From positions 868,001 through 932,000 of the forward strand of contig OZ244212.1 in the NCBI GenBank assembly GCA_965216695.1: a stretch of 64,000 nucleotides of DNA, read 5' to 3'. The notes below the pieces were generated by a model that ran no database searches, was not told where the DNA came from, and saw nothing but the letters and a program-made list of their open reading frames with translations. The translations under genes were made by a program, and so were the position numbers. Source of the DNA: G965216695 sp965216695. Its GTDB lineage: Bacteria; Pseudomonadota; Gammaproteobacteria; Pseudomonadales; Azotimanducaceae. Every line of letters begins with the position of its first letter. Within the stretch, counting starts at the first letter, position 1. Below are positions 42,237 through 51,051 of the stretch, piece after piece.

Positions 42237-42584
42237 CTAGTCGTTGCCGAAACCCAGCACCTCGTGGTACCAACCGGCGCCAACCACCTCCATCGAATCG
42301 TTGCTGGGCAGCCGCTTGGCCCAGGCATCCGGATCACTCTGATACTCGCCGAGAATCCGCTCCGCCTCTTCGGCGTCGTCCCCTTCAAACTCGTAGATCG
42401 TTAGAAACTTCGACGGCGCGTCGCCGAGGAAGCCGCGCGTTGCCTCGAAGCAACGCACCGACGTAATGTTCGGACAGTTATAGGTGTCCTCAACGTGGTT
42501 TCCCAGGTACCAGTCGTTGAACGCTTCTACCAGATCTCCACTTTTCGGCTGCACCAGCCCCACCAGAATCAGTTTGCGTGACAT
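42237..42584 (-). CDS. EthD-like/dimeric alpha-beta barrel protein
   Basis: 115 residues with LILVGLVQPKSGDLVEAFNDWYLGNHVEDT and SKFLTIYEFEGDDAEEAERIL, resembling the ferredoxin-like dimeric barrel of EthD- and DUF4286-type proteins. Such proteins often handle ring or ester intermediates. It follows the luciferase-like oxidoreductase gene by 9 bases, so one operon. Confidence 0.7.
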   Translation of the reverse strand: MSRKLILVGLVQPKSGDLVEAFNDWYLGNHVEDTYNCPNITSVRCFEATRGFLGDAPSKFLTIYEFEGDDAEEAERILGEYQSDPDAWAKRLPSNDSMEVVGAGWYHEVLGFGND

Positions 42585-42593
42585 CCCCGCCTC

Positions 42594-43628
42594 CTAAAGC
42601 ATTTCCGACGCAATCAGCTCCAGCGCTTCGGGCTGCTGGGTACCGAGTAGCATCGTTCCCACATGGCCGTCTGAACCTGCCTGTTTCCAGCGCGCCAGAC
42701 GTTCGCGAATCCGGTCCGCCGGGCCAACCAGGTGACACGCATCGATCAACTCCGCGGGTACCGCCGCCATCGCTTCATCTTTGCGGCCACTCAGGAACAG
42801 ATCCTGAATCTTCACCGCCGCGTCCTCGAAGCCCAGCGCTTTTGCATAGTCGTTGTAGAAGTTCTTGTCACGCGCACCCATCCCGCCGATATAGAGGGCC
42901 ATGTTGCCGCGAATCGGCGCCATGCACTGCTCGACGTCATCGCCCACAACAACGGTAACGAATGGCGACACGTCGAACTGGCTCATGTTGCGGCCGCTGG
43001 CCGCCAACCCCTTGTTAATGGGTTTCTCGAATACGGAGAACTTCTCCGGATCCATCCAGATAGGGAAGAAACCGTCCGTAACCTCGGCGGCGGTCTCCAC
43101 ACCCTTTGGCGTGATGTTGGCCGAATAAATCGGTATGGGCTGGGAGCAGTGCAGAATGCTCTTCAGCGGTTTACCCAGACCCGTAGCGCCCTCGCCTTTG
43201 TACGGAAGCTGGTACATCTCACCTTCGAACGCCGCGCGCTCTTCGCGCTCGAAGATCATGCGCATGATCGTTACGTACTCCCTCAGCCGCACCATCGGTT
43301 TGCCATAGGGCACGCCGTGCCAGCCCTCAACCACTTGAGGACCCGAGGCGCCGAGGCCAACGATGAAGCGGCCCCCGGAGAGTTCCGCCAGACTCATCGC
43401 GGTCATAGCCGTCATGGCCGGGGTTCGCGCCGGCATCTGCATGATTGCCGTACCCACTTTGATCTTTTCCGTCTGCGCCAGAATCCAGGTAGCCGGCGTA
43501 ACCGCGTCGGCACCCCAGGCTTCCGCTGTCCACACCGAGTCGTAGCCCAGATCCTCCGCGCGCCGGATGGCATCAATGTTGATTCCAGCGCTGCGACCGA
43601 TGTTGCCGCCGATGATTCCCAGTTTCAT
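42594..43628 (-). CDS. LLM-class (F420/FMN) oxidoreductase
   Basis: 344 residues. KLGIIGGNIGRSAGINIDAIRRAEDLGYDSVWTAEAWGADAVTPATWILAQTEKIKVGTAIMQMPARTPAMTAM is the typical N-terminal half of luciferase-like oxidoreductases, and RFIVGLGASGPQVVEGWHG is the phosphate-binding glycine loop. The similarity to mycobacterial F420-using enzymes is family knowledge; F420 use in this organism is not shown. It heads a two-gene operon with the EthD-like gene. Confidence 0.83.
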   Translation of the reverse strand: MKLGIIGGNIGRSAGINIDAIRRAEDLGYDSVWTAEAWGADAVTPATWILAQTEKIKVGTAIMQMPARTPAMTAMTAMSLAELSGGRFIVGLGASGPQVVEGWHGVPYGKPMVRLREYVTIMRMIFEREERAAFEGEMYQLPYKGEGATGLGKPLKSILHCSQPIPIYSANITPKGVETAAEVTDGFFPIWMDPEKFSVFEKPINKGLAASGRNMSQFDVSPFVTVVVGDDVEQCMAPIRGNMALYIGGMGARDKNFYNDYAKALGFEDAAVKIQDLFLSGRKDEAMAAVPAELIDACHLVGPADRIRERLARWKQAGSDGHVGTMLLGTQQPEALELIASEML

Positions 43629-43706
43629 TCGTTCCCCCCTGATCGTTGCCCGTTGTCGTTCAGTGCACGATCATACCAATTTGCCGACGACAGGAGCGCA
43701 ACAGAC

Positions 43707-44558
43707 ATGAACCTCGAGGGAAAAACAGCCCTGGTAACCGCCGCGGGTCGCGGCATCGGCCGGGGTATTGCCATAGCGCTGGCCGAGGCCGGCGCGAACG
43801 TCGTCGTAAATTCCTACGGTGACGACACTACCCGCGCCACCGCCGATGCCGTGGAAGCCTGCGGCCGTTCCGCGTTCGCGTTTGCGGGTGATATTACTGA
43901 TCCGGAGACAATCCAGGCGTGCTTTCGCGCCGGTACCGACGCGTTTGGGCAGATCGACATTCTGGTGAACAACGTTGGCGCCGCACCGAAAGACCCGATT
44001 GCAACACCCGACAATCCGCTGGAGCAGACCGGCGCTCTATGGGATGCACTGTACCAGCAGAACCTGCGACCGACGGTGCTGATGACCGAAGCTGTGGTAC
44101 CGCAGATGATCGAACGCCGCGACGGCAAGATCATCCACATCTCGTCGATTGCCGGACGCACCTCGCTCTCCGGCCCTATGCTCAAATACTTCGTGCACCC
44201 ATCCTACGGCGCAATGAAAGCGGCCCTGGTGAGCTACACACAGACGCTCGCGGAATCACTCGGCCCCCACAACATCAACGTGAACGCGGTATGCCCCGGC
44301 ATCGTGTATACGGATGCGTGGAAACGCAACGCAGAGATGGCCGTCCGCGTAATCGACCGGTTCAAAGGCATGGACCCAAAGGAATGGTTCGACGGCATAG
44401 CGCGTGGCGACTACCCGGACATCTTCGATCGTACCCCGATGGGCCGCGATCAGACTGTGGAGGACATCGGCAACGCGGTGGTTTTCCTGACGTCATCCGC
44501 GGCGTGCAACGTGACAGGACAATCGCTGATGGTAGATGGGGGTATGGTCAAACTGTAA
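43707..44558 (+). CDS. short-chain dehydrogenase/reductase
   Basis: 283 residues. TGxxxGxG as VTAAGRGIGRGIA, NNVG (LVNNVGAAP), and the catalytic Tyr-Lys pair in HPSYGAMKAALVS are all visible. The substrate is unknown; extra loops near residues 205-235 (KGMDPKEWFDGIARGDYP) are larger than in many SDRs. ATG at 43707, 78 bases from the divergent luciferase-like gene, suggests a shared control region. Confidence 0.85.
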   Translation: MNLEGKTALVTAAGRGIGRGIAIALAEAGANVVVNSYGDDTTRATADAVEACGRSAFAFAGDITDPETIQACFRAGTDAFGQIDILVNNVGAAPKDPIATPDNPLEQTGALWDALYQQNLRPTVLMTEAVVPQMIERRDGKIIHISSIAGRTSLSGPMLKYFVHPSYGAMKAALVSYTQTLAESLGPHNINVNAVCPGIVYTDAWKRNAEMAVRVIDRFKGMDPKEWFDGIARGDYPDIFDRTPMGRDQTVEDIGNAVVFLTSSAACNVTGQSLMVDGGMVKL

Positions 44559-44613
44559 CCAGCTTGGACAATCGCGTCAGAGCACGCGCCGGCTCGACTC
44601 TTGGGATCACCCG

Positions 44614-45258
44614 TTAATCGAGTACGCAGGCAATCTTGCGCTGATGGAAGAGCAACTCCAGTCGGCCGTCCTGCAACAGCGTGCCCCGGCGGATCGTGAA
44701 CGGCGCCAGCGCTGATTTCAGAATTCGTTGCGGGTGGGCCTGACGGAACTCCGCTTCCGGATGCGCCTCGCTGGAGAACCGGTCCATGTCATGCAACGCG
44801 TATCGGCGTGGTTCGATCTCGCTCCTCGCGTCGCGGACAGCGATGCCGTGAGCGAGGGTTTGTTCGTGAATGAACGTACTCAGTTGCGCAATGAATCCCG
44901 ACAGCGCATCGTCTGAAAAATAGTTCAACATGTCCCACATCAGCACGATATCAAACTGACGCTCGGGCACGCCGTCGAACAGGTTTTCCGGATTGACCGA
45001 GACCTCAGAAGGTATGTCGGCAAACGTAAGCTGGCATCGGTACTCGGATAGAAACCGCACGGTATCCGACATCGCGGGACCCAGGTCCAGCACCGATACG
45101 GATTCGCCTTCCGCAAGCGATGTCAGCAGTTCGGGTAACAGCATGCTGCGCTGGGGTCCGGACGGACAGACCACGCGCGACGCCGGAACCCGGAACTTCA
45201 GCATCTTCTGACTGCTGGGTGGCAGCAGCGACTCTGTCGACAACATGCGCGCGAGCAT
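44614..45258 (-). CDS. SAM-dependent methyltransferase-like protein
   Basis: 214 residues. SVSVLDLGPAMSDTVRFLS is a SAM-binding motif-I-like segment, and QFDIVLMWDMLNYFSDDAL the motif with the acceptor loop, both typical of class I methyltransferases. The remainder is less typical. It starts 12 bases after the bactofilin gene on the same strand, so they are probably co-expressed. Substrate unknown. Confidence 0.65.
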   Translation of the reverse strand: MLARMLSTESLLPPSSQKMLKFRVPASRVVCPSGPQRSMLLPELLTSLAEGESVSVLDLGPAMSDTVRFLSEYRCQLTFADIPSEVSVNPENLFDGVPERQFDIVLMWDMLNYFSDDALSGFIAQLSTFIHEQTLAHGIAVRDARSEIEPRRYALHDMDRFSSEAHPEAEFRQAHPQRILKSALAPFTIRRGTLLQDGRLELLFHQRKIACVLD

Positions 45259-45270
45259 CGATCAATCGCC

Positions 45271-45774
45271 TCAGGAAGCACGCTTGGTTGCAGTGGGCGC
45301 AGCTTGTTCTGAGCGTCGGGGCGAGGTTGCTGGGCGCGCCTCCGTCACCTTCGACGGTCGGCGAAGTTCCACCGCCTTGTCGGACGGGTCCATGTCTATG
45401 CTGCCTTTGAATTTGGCTCCGTCTTCGAGCGATACGCGCGGCGCGACAATGTTGCCCCGCACCCGGCCCGTGCTGGAGACGATCACCTTCTCGCTACCCA
45501 CGATATCGCCCTGTACATCGCCGTTGATCGTTACACGATTTGCACTCAGGTTGGCCTGGAGGCGGCCTGTGGACCCGACCGTGAGCTGGTGATCGGCGAG
45601 TTCAACCGTACCTTCGACCCGACCGTTTACCGTGAGATCTTCCGTTCCAGCAATCTCGCCTTTGATCTGAATACCGGCGCCGATTACGGCGGCCGGAGCG
45701 CCAGCCTGCGCCGGCGGCTCTGCGAACGCTTCAGGAGATTCGCGATCCGTCGTTTCGGAATGAGATTCGAGCAT
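45271..45774 (-). CDS. bactofilin (polymer-forming cytoskeletal protein)
   Basis: 167 residues. The central beta-helix is seen in AVIGAGIQIKGEIAGTEDLTVNGRVEGTVELADHQLTVGSTGRLQANLSANRVTINGDVQGDIVG, with repeated G-x-hydrophobic periodicity. The N- and C-termini are disordered (a Pro/Ala start, a KRPSKVTEAR-like end). Bactofilins form filaments at the membrane. Its partner here is a methyltransferase-like gene. Confidence 0.85.
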   Translation of the reverse strand: MLESHSETTDRESPEAFAEPPAQAGAPAAVIGAGIQIKGEIAGTEDLTVNGRVEGTVELADHQLTVGSTGRLQANLSANRVTINGDVQGDIVGSEKVIVSSTGRVRGNIVAPRVSLEDGAKFKGSIDMDPSDKAVELRRPSKVTEARPATSPRRSEQAAPTATKRAS

Positions 45775-45940
45775 AACGATGATCCTTATCGTTGATTACA
45801 GCAGTCGTCACAAGCAGCCTACCGCTTCTGGCCGGGCAGCTGCGGGATGGCTGTCACAAAACCGCAGTGCTTGCGCAAGTACTTTGCAACGACCCAGGTC
45901 TCAACCGACAGCCTCGCGCCCGACGTATCCACAACGCCGG

Positions 45941-46513
45941 TCAGTCTGTGAGATGCGCGCGCTCGAAATCCTGCCAGCAGGCCAGCGACTCGGGGTAATC
46001 CGCGCCGATCCAGTCGCCGTTCATGTACACACGCTCAGCGCGGTTGAGCCCGTTGGTGTATTCCGCGGCTGGTACGTAATACAGAAAACTGATCTGACGC
46101 CGTGCGAACTGCCATCGACCCGATGCGCGCCGATAGTCGTCCTGGTACTTCATTGCAGCCAGACTCACCAGACCGTTGGGCGTTGTCTCCGCATGGCTGT
46201 ACACCAAGCCCGTCGCGCGGTCGGGATCGTCGGCATCGATCGTTACGGTCACGTCGTGCGTCCAGTGAAAAGCTGGCCCGCGGATCTTGAATGTCTCGAT
46301 GAACATCGCTTCGATCGCATCACGCCCCTCGGCAACCATCCGCCCGTTCGGCGAGCCGAATATCGCGTCGTCGGAAAAAAGCGACAGAAGCCTCGGCATG
46401 TCGTGTTCGTCGCAGGCAATCGCGTAAGCGGTAACGAGCGCGCGGATGGCATCTTTGGACTCCAGCCGATCCAATCGTTCGAGCACCTCCGCCATGCGTT
46501 GCGATTCCTCCAT
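45941..46513 (-). CDS. SnoaL-like (NTF2-fold) protein
   Basis: 190 residues. It opens with DAIRALVTAYAIACDEHDMPRLLSLFSDDAIF and continues with GRDAIEAMFIETFKIRGPAFHWTHDVTVTIDADD, the ring-hydroxylating-dioxygenase-beta/SnoaL fold. Enzymes of this kind include ketosteroid isomerase-like proteins. It is the third gene of a cluster with a hydrolase and a Baeyer-Villiger monooxygenase, so a role in ring metabolism is plausible. Confidence 0.75.
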   Translation of the reverse strand: MEESQRMAEVLERLDRLESKDAIRALVTAYAIACDEHDMPRLLSLFSDDAIFGSPNGRMVAEGRDAIEAMFIETFKIRGPAFHWTHDVTVTIDADDPDRATGLVYSHAETTPNGLVSLAAMKYQDDYRRASGRWQFARRQISFLYYVPAAEYTNGLNRAERVYMNGDWIGADYPESLACWQDFERAHLTD

Positions 46514-46552
46514 CTGTCTATCCTCCTTTCTACGCTAGGTCGCCCAGTCCTG

Positions 46553-47359
46553 CTACGCGATACGATTTTTGAAAAAAGCGATCACTCGCTGTTCGGCCTG
46601 ACGAGTCGGCCCTTGCGGATCCGTATCGTTCAGGTGAATCGTCAACACAGAATGCGGTGCCATATTCGTACCCTCCGATTCACCCGCGTGCTCCGGCTCG
46701 ATCTCAATCGCCTCGAAGCGATCGCCAAACGTAGTGCGCAACGTATCGAATCGCTCATCCGGTACGAACGGATCGCCACGGAAACGCAGCCCGAGCAACG
46801 TCAGATCTTCACTCTCCATTCGTTGCCGAACGCACCGAATCTCGTCGGGCGATGCATCGATCGCGCGTTTTTGCGCCGCCGTGATCGGGAGCGGCAACGA
46901 CGGTTGCGACAGCACGGGCGCGCGAACGGCCGGTTCAGTCATCATCGCCAGCGCAAAACCTCCGGTGAAGCACATACCCACTGCCCCGACCCCCTGGCCG
47001 CCACACTCCGCATGGACGTGTCGGGCCAGTGCGCGCAGCCAATCGACGATGGGGCTGGAACGGTTGGTGGACCAGGTGGAGAACTCGCGGCGTATACAGA
47101 TGCCTTTGAACATCTCTTGTGCTGCGTAAGCGTTGCTGATCGTCCGGTTGGGCTCGCCGAACAGGCTCGGCAGAAATACGCTCATACCCGCGGCAGCGAC
47201 ACGATCCGCAAAGCGTACAACCAATGGATGCAGCCCCGGCATCTCGTGGATCACGATCACGCCCGGGCCATCTCCGCGTCGGTAAACCGGCCGCGTCCAG
47301 CCCTCCGCCGAGAAGTCCGAACAGACGTACTCGTTCAGACGTTCGCTGTCAGACGGCAT
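46553..47359 (-). CDS. dienelactone hydrolase-family protein
   Basis: 268 residues from ATG at 47359. The alpha/beta hydrolase pattern is GVIVIHEMPGLHPLVVRFADR at the start and VGAVGMCFTGGFALAM, where Cys of MCFTGG is the nucleophile typical of dienelactone hydrolases. FRGDPFVPDERF holds the acid, HSVLTIHLNDTD the His. It overlaps the end of the monooxygenase gene by 11 bases. It could open the lactone made by that enzyme. Confidence 0.82.
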   Translation of the reverse strand: MPSDSERLNEYVCSDFSAEGWTRPVYRRGDGPGVIVIHEMPGLHPLVVRFADRVAAAGMSVFLPSLFGEPNRTISNAYAAQEMFKGICIRREFSTWSTNRSSPIVDWLRALARHVHAECGGQGVGAVGMCFTGGFALAMMTEPAVRAPVLSQPSLPLPITAAQKRAIDASPDEIRCVRQRMESEDLTLLGLRFRGDPFVPDERFDTLRTTFGDRFEAIEIEPEHAGESEGTNMAPHSVLTIHLNDTDPQGPTRQAEQRVIAFFKNRIA

Positions 47360-48890
47360 GGGACTCCAGCACTTCGGGTGCCGAATCGCGAGACGTATCG
47401 TGCGCTGGATTGTCGAAGACCAGCACACCGTCGTCGATCGGCGCATGCCGAATCATCTTCCGGTCCTTATGGAAGTTCTGCGTATTGACCCAGGGTTCAT
47501 GATCGCCCTGCTTCGGAAACCGATGCATGTCGCGTTGCATGTACCCCGACGAGAAATCCTCAATCCACGGGCGCTGACCCATTGATTGCTCATTAGCCCT
47601 CAGACGCGGCGTGCATTGCCTGTTGCCCGTTCGATCCAGGTGAGTGAGCACCCGGCAGATGAATTCCGACGTCAAGTCGGCGCGTAGCGTCCACGACGCA
47701 TTGATGTAACCGAACGTCTGCACGAGATTCGGCACACCGGAAAACATCATGCCTTTGTAGGTGTAGGTTTCCGCGAAGTCGACCGGGCGTTCGTCCACCT
47801 GCACGGAGATGCCGCTCAACACTTCGAGTTGCAGTCCGGTAGCTGTAACGATTACGTCCGCATCCAGCTCTTCCCCTGACGCAAGTTTCAATCCCCGCTC
47901 GGTGAACCGTTCGGCAGGATCGGTAACCACTGACACTTTGCCGCCGCGAATGGCTTTGAACAGATCCGCGTTTGGAATCAGGCAAAGCCGCTGGTCCCAT
48001 GGGTTGTAGCTGGGCGTGAAGTGCGTATCCACATCAAAATCCGGGAGTTGCCGGCGCACCAGATCCAGCAGCTTGTTGCGCACCTTCTGCGGCTGAACAC
48101 GCGTTCGCCGATAGATCCAGCGCTGAGCTTCTATGTTCTTGAACCGCGTGATCGCGTACGCCAGCTTGTTCGGCAGATACCGCCGGAGCCCGTTGGCAAC
48201 TCTGTCCTCGTCTGGACGCGAGACAACGTACGTCGGCGAACGCTGCACCATGGTAACGTGGGCAGCGCGGTCGGCCATGGCCGGTACGATGGTCATCGCG
48301 GTTGCCCCGCTACCGATAACGACCACGCGTTTACCGGTGTAGTCATAGTCTTCCGGCCAGGCCTGCGGGTGCAGGACGTCGCCCGTAAACTGTTCCACAT
48401 TGGGGATCTTCGGATCGAAGCCCTCCGCGTAGCGATAATAGCCGCCGCAGGCCGAGAGAAACTGGGCGCGTACCGTCGTGTCACCGTCGGGCGTTGCAAC
48501 GGTAAGCACCCATTCGGCATCTGCGCTGTTCCAATTCGCTGAGCGCACTTTGTGCCCGAACCGAATGTGCTGGCGCACGCCCCACTCGTCTGCAGTCGCG
48601 TTGACATAGCGTCGGATCGACGGTCCGTCTGCAATCGCTTTTGCTTCCGTCCACGGTTTGAAACGGAAACCCAACGTGTGCATGTCGCTGTCAGAGCGAA
48701 CGCCCGGGTAACGGAACAGATCCCAGGTGCCACCGATCGCATCTCGGGCTTCCAGAATCAGGTAGCGCTTGTCGGGACACCGCTCTTGGAGGTGCACTGC
48801 CGCACTGATCCCGGAAATACCGGCCCCAATGATCACGACATCATAAGAATCGCTGTCCCCGCCAGACCCGGCAAACAAAGTTTTCTCCAT
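47349..48890 (-). CDS. Baeyer-Villiger monooxygenase (flavin-containing)
   Basis: 513 residues. VVIIGAGISGISAA is the FAD loop and VVVIGSGATAMTIVPA the NADPH loop. Between them FTGDVLHPQAW at 168-178 is the type I BVMO fingerprint F-x-G-x-x-x-H-x-x-x-W. It inserts oxygen next to a ketone, giving an ester or lactone. The hydrolase gene directly behind it fits such a product. Substrate (steroid, cycloalkanone or terpene ketone) is open. Confidence 0.9.
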   Translation of the reverse strand: MEKTLFAGSGGDSDSYDVVIIGAGISGISAAVHLQERCPDKRYLILEARDAIGGTWDLFRYPGVRSDSDMHTLGFRFKPWTEAKAIADGPSIRRYVNATADEWGVRQHIRFGHKVRSANWNSADAEWVLTVATPDGDTTVRAQFLSACGGYYRYAEGFDPKIPNVEQFTGDVLHPQAWPEDYDYTGKRVVVIGSGATAMTIVPAMADRAAHVTMVQRSPTYVVSRPDEDRVANGLRRYLPNKLAYAITRFKNIEAQRWIYRRTRVQPQKVRNKLLDLVRRQLPDFDVDTHFTPSYNPWDQRLCLIPNADLFKAIRGGKVSVVTDPAERFTERGLKLASGEELDADVIVTATGLQLEVLSGISVQVDERPVDFAETYTYKGMMFSGVPNLVQTFGYINASWTLRADLTSEFICRVLTHLDRTGNRQCTPRLRANEQSMGQRPWIEDFSSGYMQRDMHRFPKQGDHEPWVNTQNFHKDRKMIRHAPIDDGVLVFDNPAHDTSRDSAPEVLESHAV

Positions 48891-48977
48891 GACATCACCC
48901 TACTGCAGCAAACCGCCGATTATTGCACGATCGCATGGAGGGCGCGACGCAACGGCGTACCCAGGTCAACCCACTAT

Positions 48978-49021
48978 CGGGCGTGAAACCGCGTCCGACC
49001 GGGCGTGAAACCGCGTCCGAC
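48978..49021. repeat. Perfect 22-bp tandem repeat
   Basis: Two abutting identical copies of CGGGCGTGAAACCGCGTCCG plus AC, in the gap between the divergent BVMO and universal-stress genes. It may be two regulator sites or a replication slip. Confidence 0.7.
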
Positions 49022-49109
49022 GCGCCCTTCGGATTCCCCCTAAGACAGGCCGGCAATCGATGTGCGATCATCCGAATGTGCCTTATCGAGTACATGGAGT
49101 TTCTACGCG

Positions 49110-50021
49110 TTGAAAAAACTGGACCGTATTCTGATTGCCAACGATTCGCTGGAGGGTCTGGAAGCCGCGCTGAACAAGGCGGCGCTGCTGGAGCACTACA
49201 CGGGCGCCGAAATAGAGGTCGCCGAGTCAATCTGGGACTCGGTGGAGGACGAACCGCTGCCTGAGGCGCAGAAAGCCAATCTGATTGCAGCGTTCGTAGC
49301 GGCCGAGAAACACGCCCTGGAAGACATGCTGGAGCCGCTCAAAGAGCGCGTCGCGTGGACAGACGCCCGCGTGCTTTGGAACAAGCGCGCCGACGAAGCC
49401 ATTCTGCACGAGGCCGAAGCACGCCACATTGATCTGCTGATAAAGCCCGCCCGCAAGGAACGCAGCATTACCGATCAGTTCTATGCACCTCTCGACTGGC
49501 GGCTGATACGCGAGAGCAGCTGCGCAGTGCTGGTTTCGAAGTCGAACGAGTGGCAGACCGGAGGCAACGTGCTGGCCGCGCTCGACGTGGCCGATCCGAA
49601 GCATGCCGCGCTCAACGACACAATTCTCGACACCGCTGCGCTGCTTGCGAAGGTTCTCGATGCCCGCCTGCACCTCGTGTCCACGTACTCGGAGCTGGGA
49701 CGCTGGGTGTCCGAATCTCAGGCGACGATCGACTACGAACAACTCAGACGCGACCTGCACGACGCACGCGTGAACGCAATGAACGACGCATTAGCCAATC
49801 ACGAGCTGACCGCCCGACTCGACTCACCTGAGGTTCACGCCCGCGAAGGCAAAGCGGCCGGAATCATCCCGGAGTTGGCGAGCGAATTGAACGCGGTTGT
49901 AACCGTTATGGGAACGCACGCGCGCTCCGGCGTCGGCAAGTGGGTGCTGGGCAATACGATCGAGCAGGCGCTACCAAAGTTCACCACCGACGTAGTAACG
50001 GTGCGTAACACAACATCCTAA
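49110..50021 (+). CDS. tandem universal stress protein (UspE-like)
   Basis: 303 residues, two Usp domains. The first begins LKKLDRILIANDSLEGLEAAL, the second near 150 (GGNVLAALDVADPKHAALNDTILDTAALLAK). The end, GTHARSGVGKWVLGNTIEQAL, is the conserved nucleotide-binding G-2x-G-9x-G-(S/N) signature. Start is TTG with weak ribosome site; the upstream open codons add nothing family-like. Cytoplasmic stress protein. Confidence 0.82.
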   Translation: MKKLDRILIANDSLEGLEAALNKAALLEHYTGAEIEVAESIWDSVEDEPLPEAQKANLIAAFVAAEKHALEDMLEPLKERVAWTDARVLWNKRADEAILHEAEARHIDLLIKPARKERSITDQFYAPLDWRLIRESSCAVLVSKSNEWQTGGNVLAALDVADPKHAALNDTILDTAALLAKVLDARLHLVSTYSELGRWVSESQATIDYEQLRRDLHDARVNAMNDALANHELTARLDSPEVHAREGKAAGIIPELASELNAVVTVMGTHARSGVGKWVLGNTIEQALPKFTTDVVTVRNTTS

Positions 50022-50044
50022 GGGCGCGCGCCGTTTCCGGGTAA

Positions 50045-50467
50045 TCAGTCGAGCGCTTGCAGCTGCAGGCGCATGAATGTAACGCCGGGCGTCAGTGCCC
50101 ACGCCCACGCGAGCCACGTTGCCTCGTTGCCGTGCGCGTCGAACTTGCGCACCGTATCCACCAACGCTTCGAGCCAATCGTCGAAGAGCTCATCACTGAC
50201 GCCGAGCCGACGGTGCACGTCCGCCAACCGGTACAGCTCAGCAGAGGGCACACCCGTCACGTAGTAACCCACCAGATCGAACAGCGATCGTTTCAGCATG
50301 CTGACCTGCCGGGACATGTCGGTATCGGCAAACAGGCTCGCAACATTCGGACGAGTGAGAAATGCACGATAGAAGGCATCGAAAAACGCGTCGCGATCAG
50401 TATCCGCAATGTGCTCTCCGAGCACACGCTCAAAACTTTCGTCGAATCGTGGGTTAGCGAGTGCCAT
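50045..50467 (-). CDS. single-domain globin
   Basis: 140 residues. F46 in NVASLFADTD occupies the CD1 position and H85 in LADVHRRLGV would be the proximal heme ligand. FYRAFLTRPNVAS and WLEALVDTVRKFD fit the globin helix pattern. Oxygen or NO handling, or redox sensing, is possible. It is divergent from a cytochrome c-like gene, with 90 bases between. ATG at 50467 is favoured over earlier codons. Confidence 0.8.
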   Translation of the reverse strand: MALANPRFDESFERVLGEHIADTDRDAFFDAFYRAFLTRPNVASLFADTDMSRQVSMLKRSLFDLVGYYVTGVPSAELYRLADVHRRLGVSDELFDDWLEALVDTVRKFDAHGNEATWLAWAWALTPGVTFMRLQLQALD

Positions 50468-50557
50468 AGCGCCTTCGGGCAATACGTATGGGATTCGTCG
50501 CATCCATGGCGCATTGTGCAATACACCGACAACGCCGAGCGATACGCAGATACACGC

Positions 50558-51049
50558 ATGAGTTTTTTCAGCCAGGTTGCATTGTGCCGCAGCCCGATAC
50601 TACAGACCCGTGGCACGGGGTCGATATTGGCGGCGATGATACTGCTCGCCTGCCTACCCGGCTGCGGGTCGAGTCGTGGCGAGTTCGTACTGCCACCGGG
50701 CAACGCCGACGCTGGTCGCTTTACGTTCACCGTCTTGCATTGCAACGACTGCCACAGCGTCGGGGACATTGCTAAAGCGCAGGATTCCCCCGTGCCGGAC
50801 ATCGCCGTGCGCCTGGGTGGTACAACCACTCGGGTTAAGAGCTACGGAGACCTGGTAACGTCGATCATCAATCCGAATCACCGCCTGGCACGGGGCAGCG
50901 ACCCAACCACCCAGACCGCGTCCGGTGAATCCCGAATGCGGGCGTACAACGACCGGATGACCGTGACACAGCTGATCGACCTGGTGGAATTCCTTCGTAG
51001 CGAGTACGACGTCTGGACGCCGACATACCTACCCTACGCGTACCACTGA
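50558..51049 (+). CDS. cytochrome c-like lipoprotein
   Basis: 163 residues. The N-terminus is a lipoprotein signal (ILAAMILLACLPGCGSS, lipobox LPGC). CNDCH is the covalent heme c motif (C-x-x-C-H). GEFVLPPGNADAGRFTFTVLH precedes it and TVTQLIDLVEFLRSEY is the helix that closes a class-I cytochrome c fold; a methionine in RMRAYNDRMT may be the sixth ligand. It could accept electrons in the periplasm. Start is ATG at 50558. Confidence 0.82.
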   Translation: MSFFSQVALCRSPILQTRGTGSILAAMILLACLPGCGSSRGEFVLPPGNADAGRFTFTVLHCNDCHSVGDIAKAQDSPVPDIAVRLGGTTTRVKSYGDLVTSIINPNHRLARGSDPTTQTASGESRMRAYNDRMTVTQLIDLVEFLRSEYDVWTPTYLPYAYH

Positions 51050-51051
51050 AC

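Noticed and set aside
45779..47488. Plus-strand frame of 569 codons opposite the SnoaL and hydrolase genes
   Set aside because: Arginine- and histidine-rich shadow, covers three well-supported minus-strand genes, no start signal.
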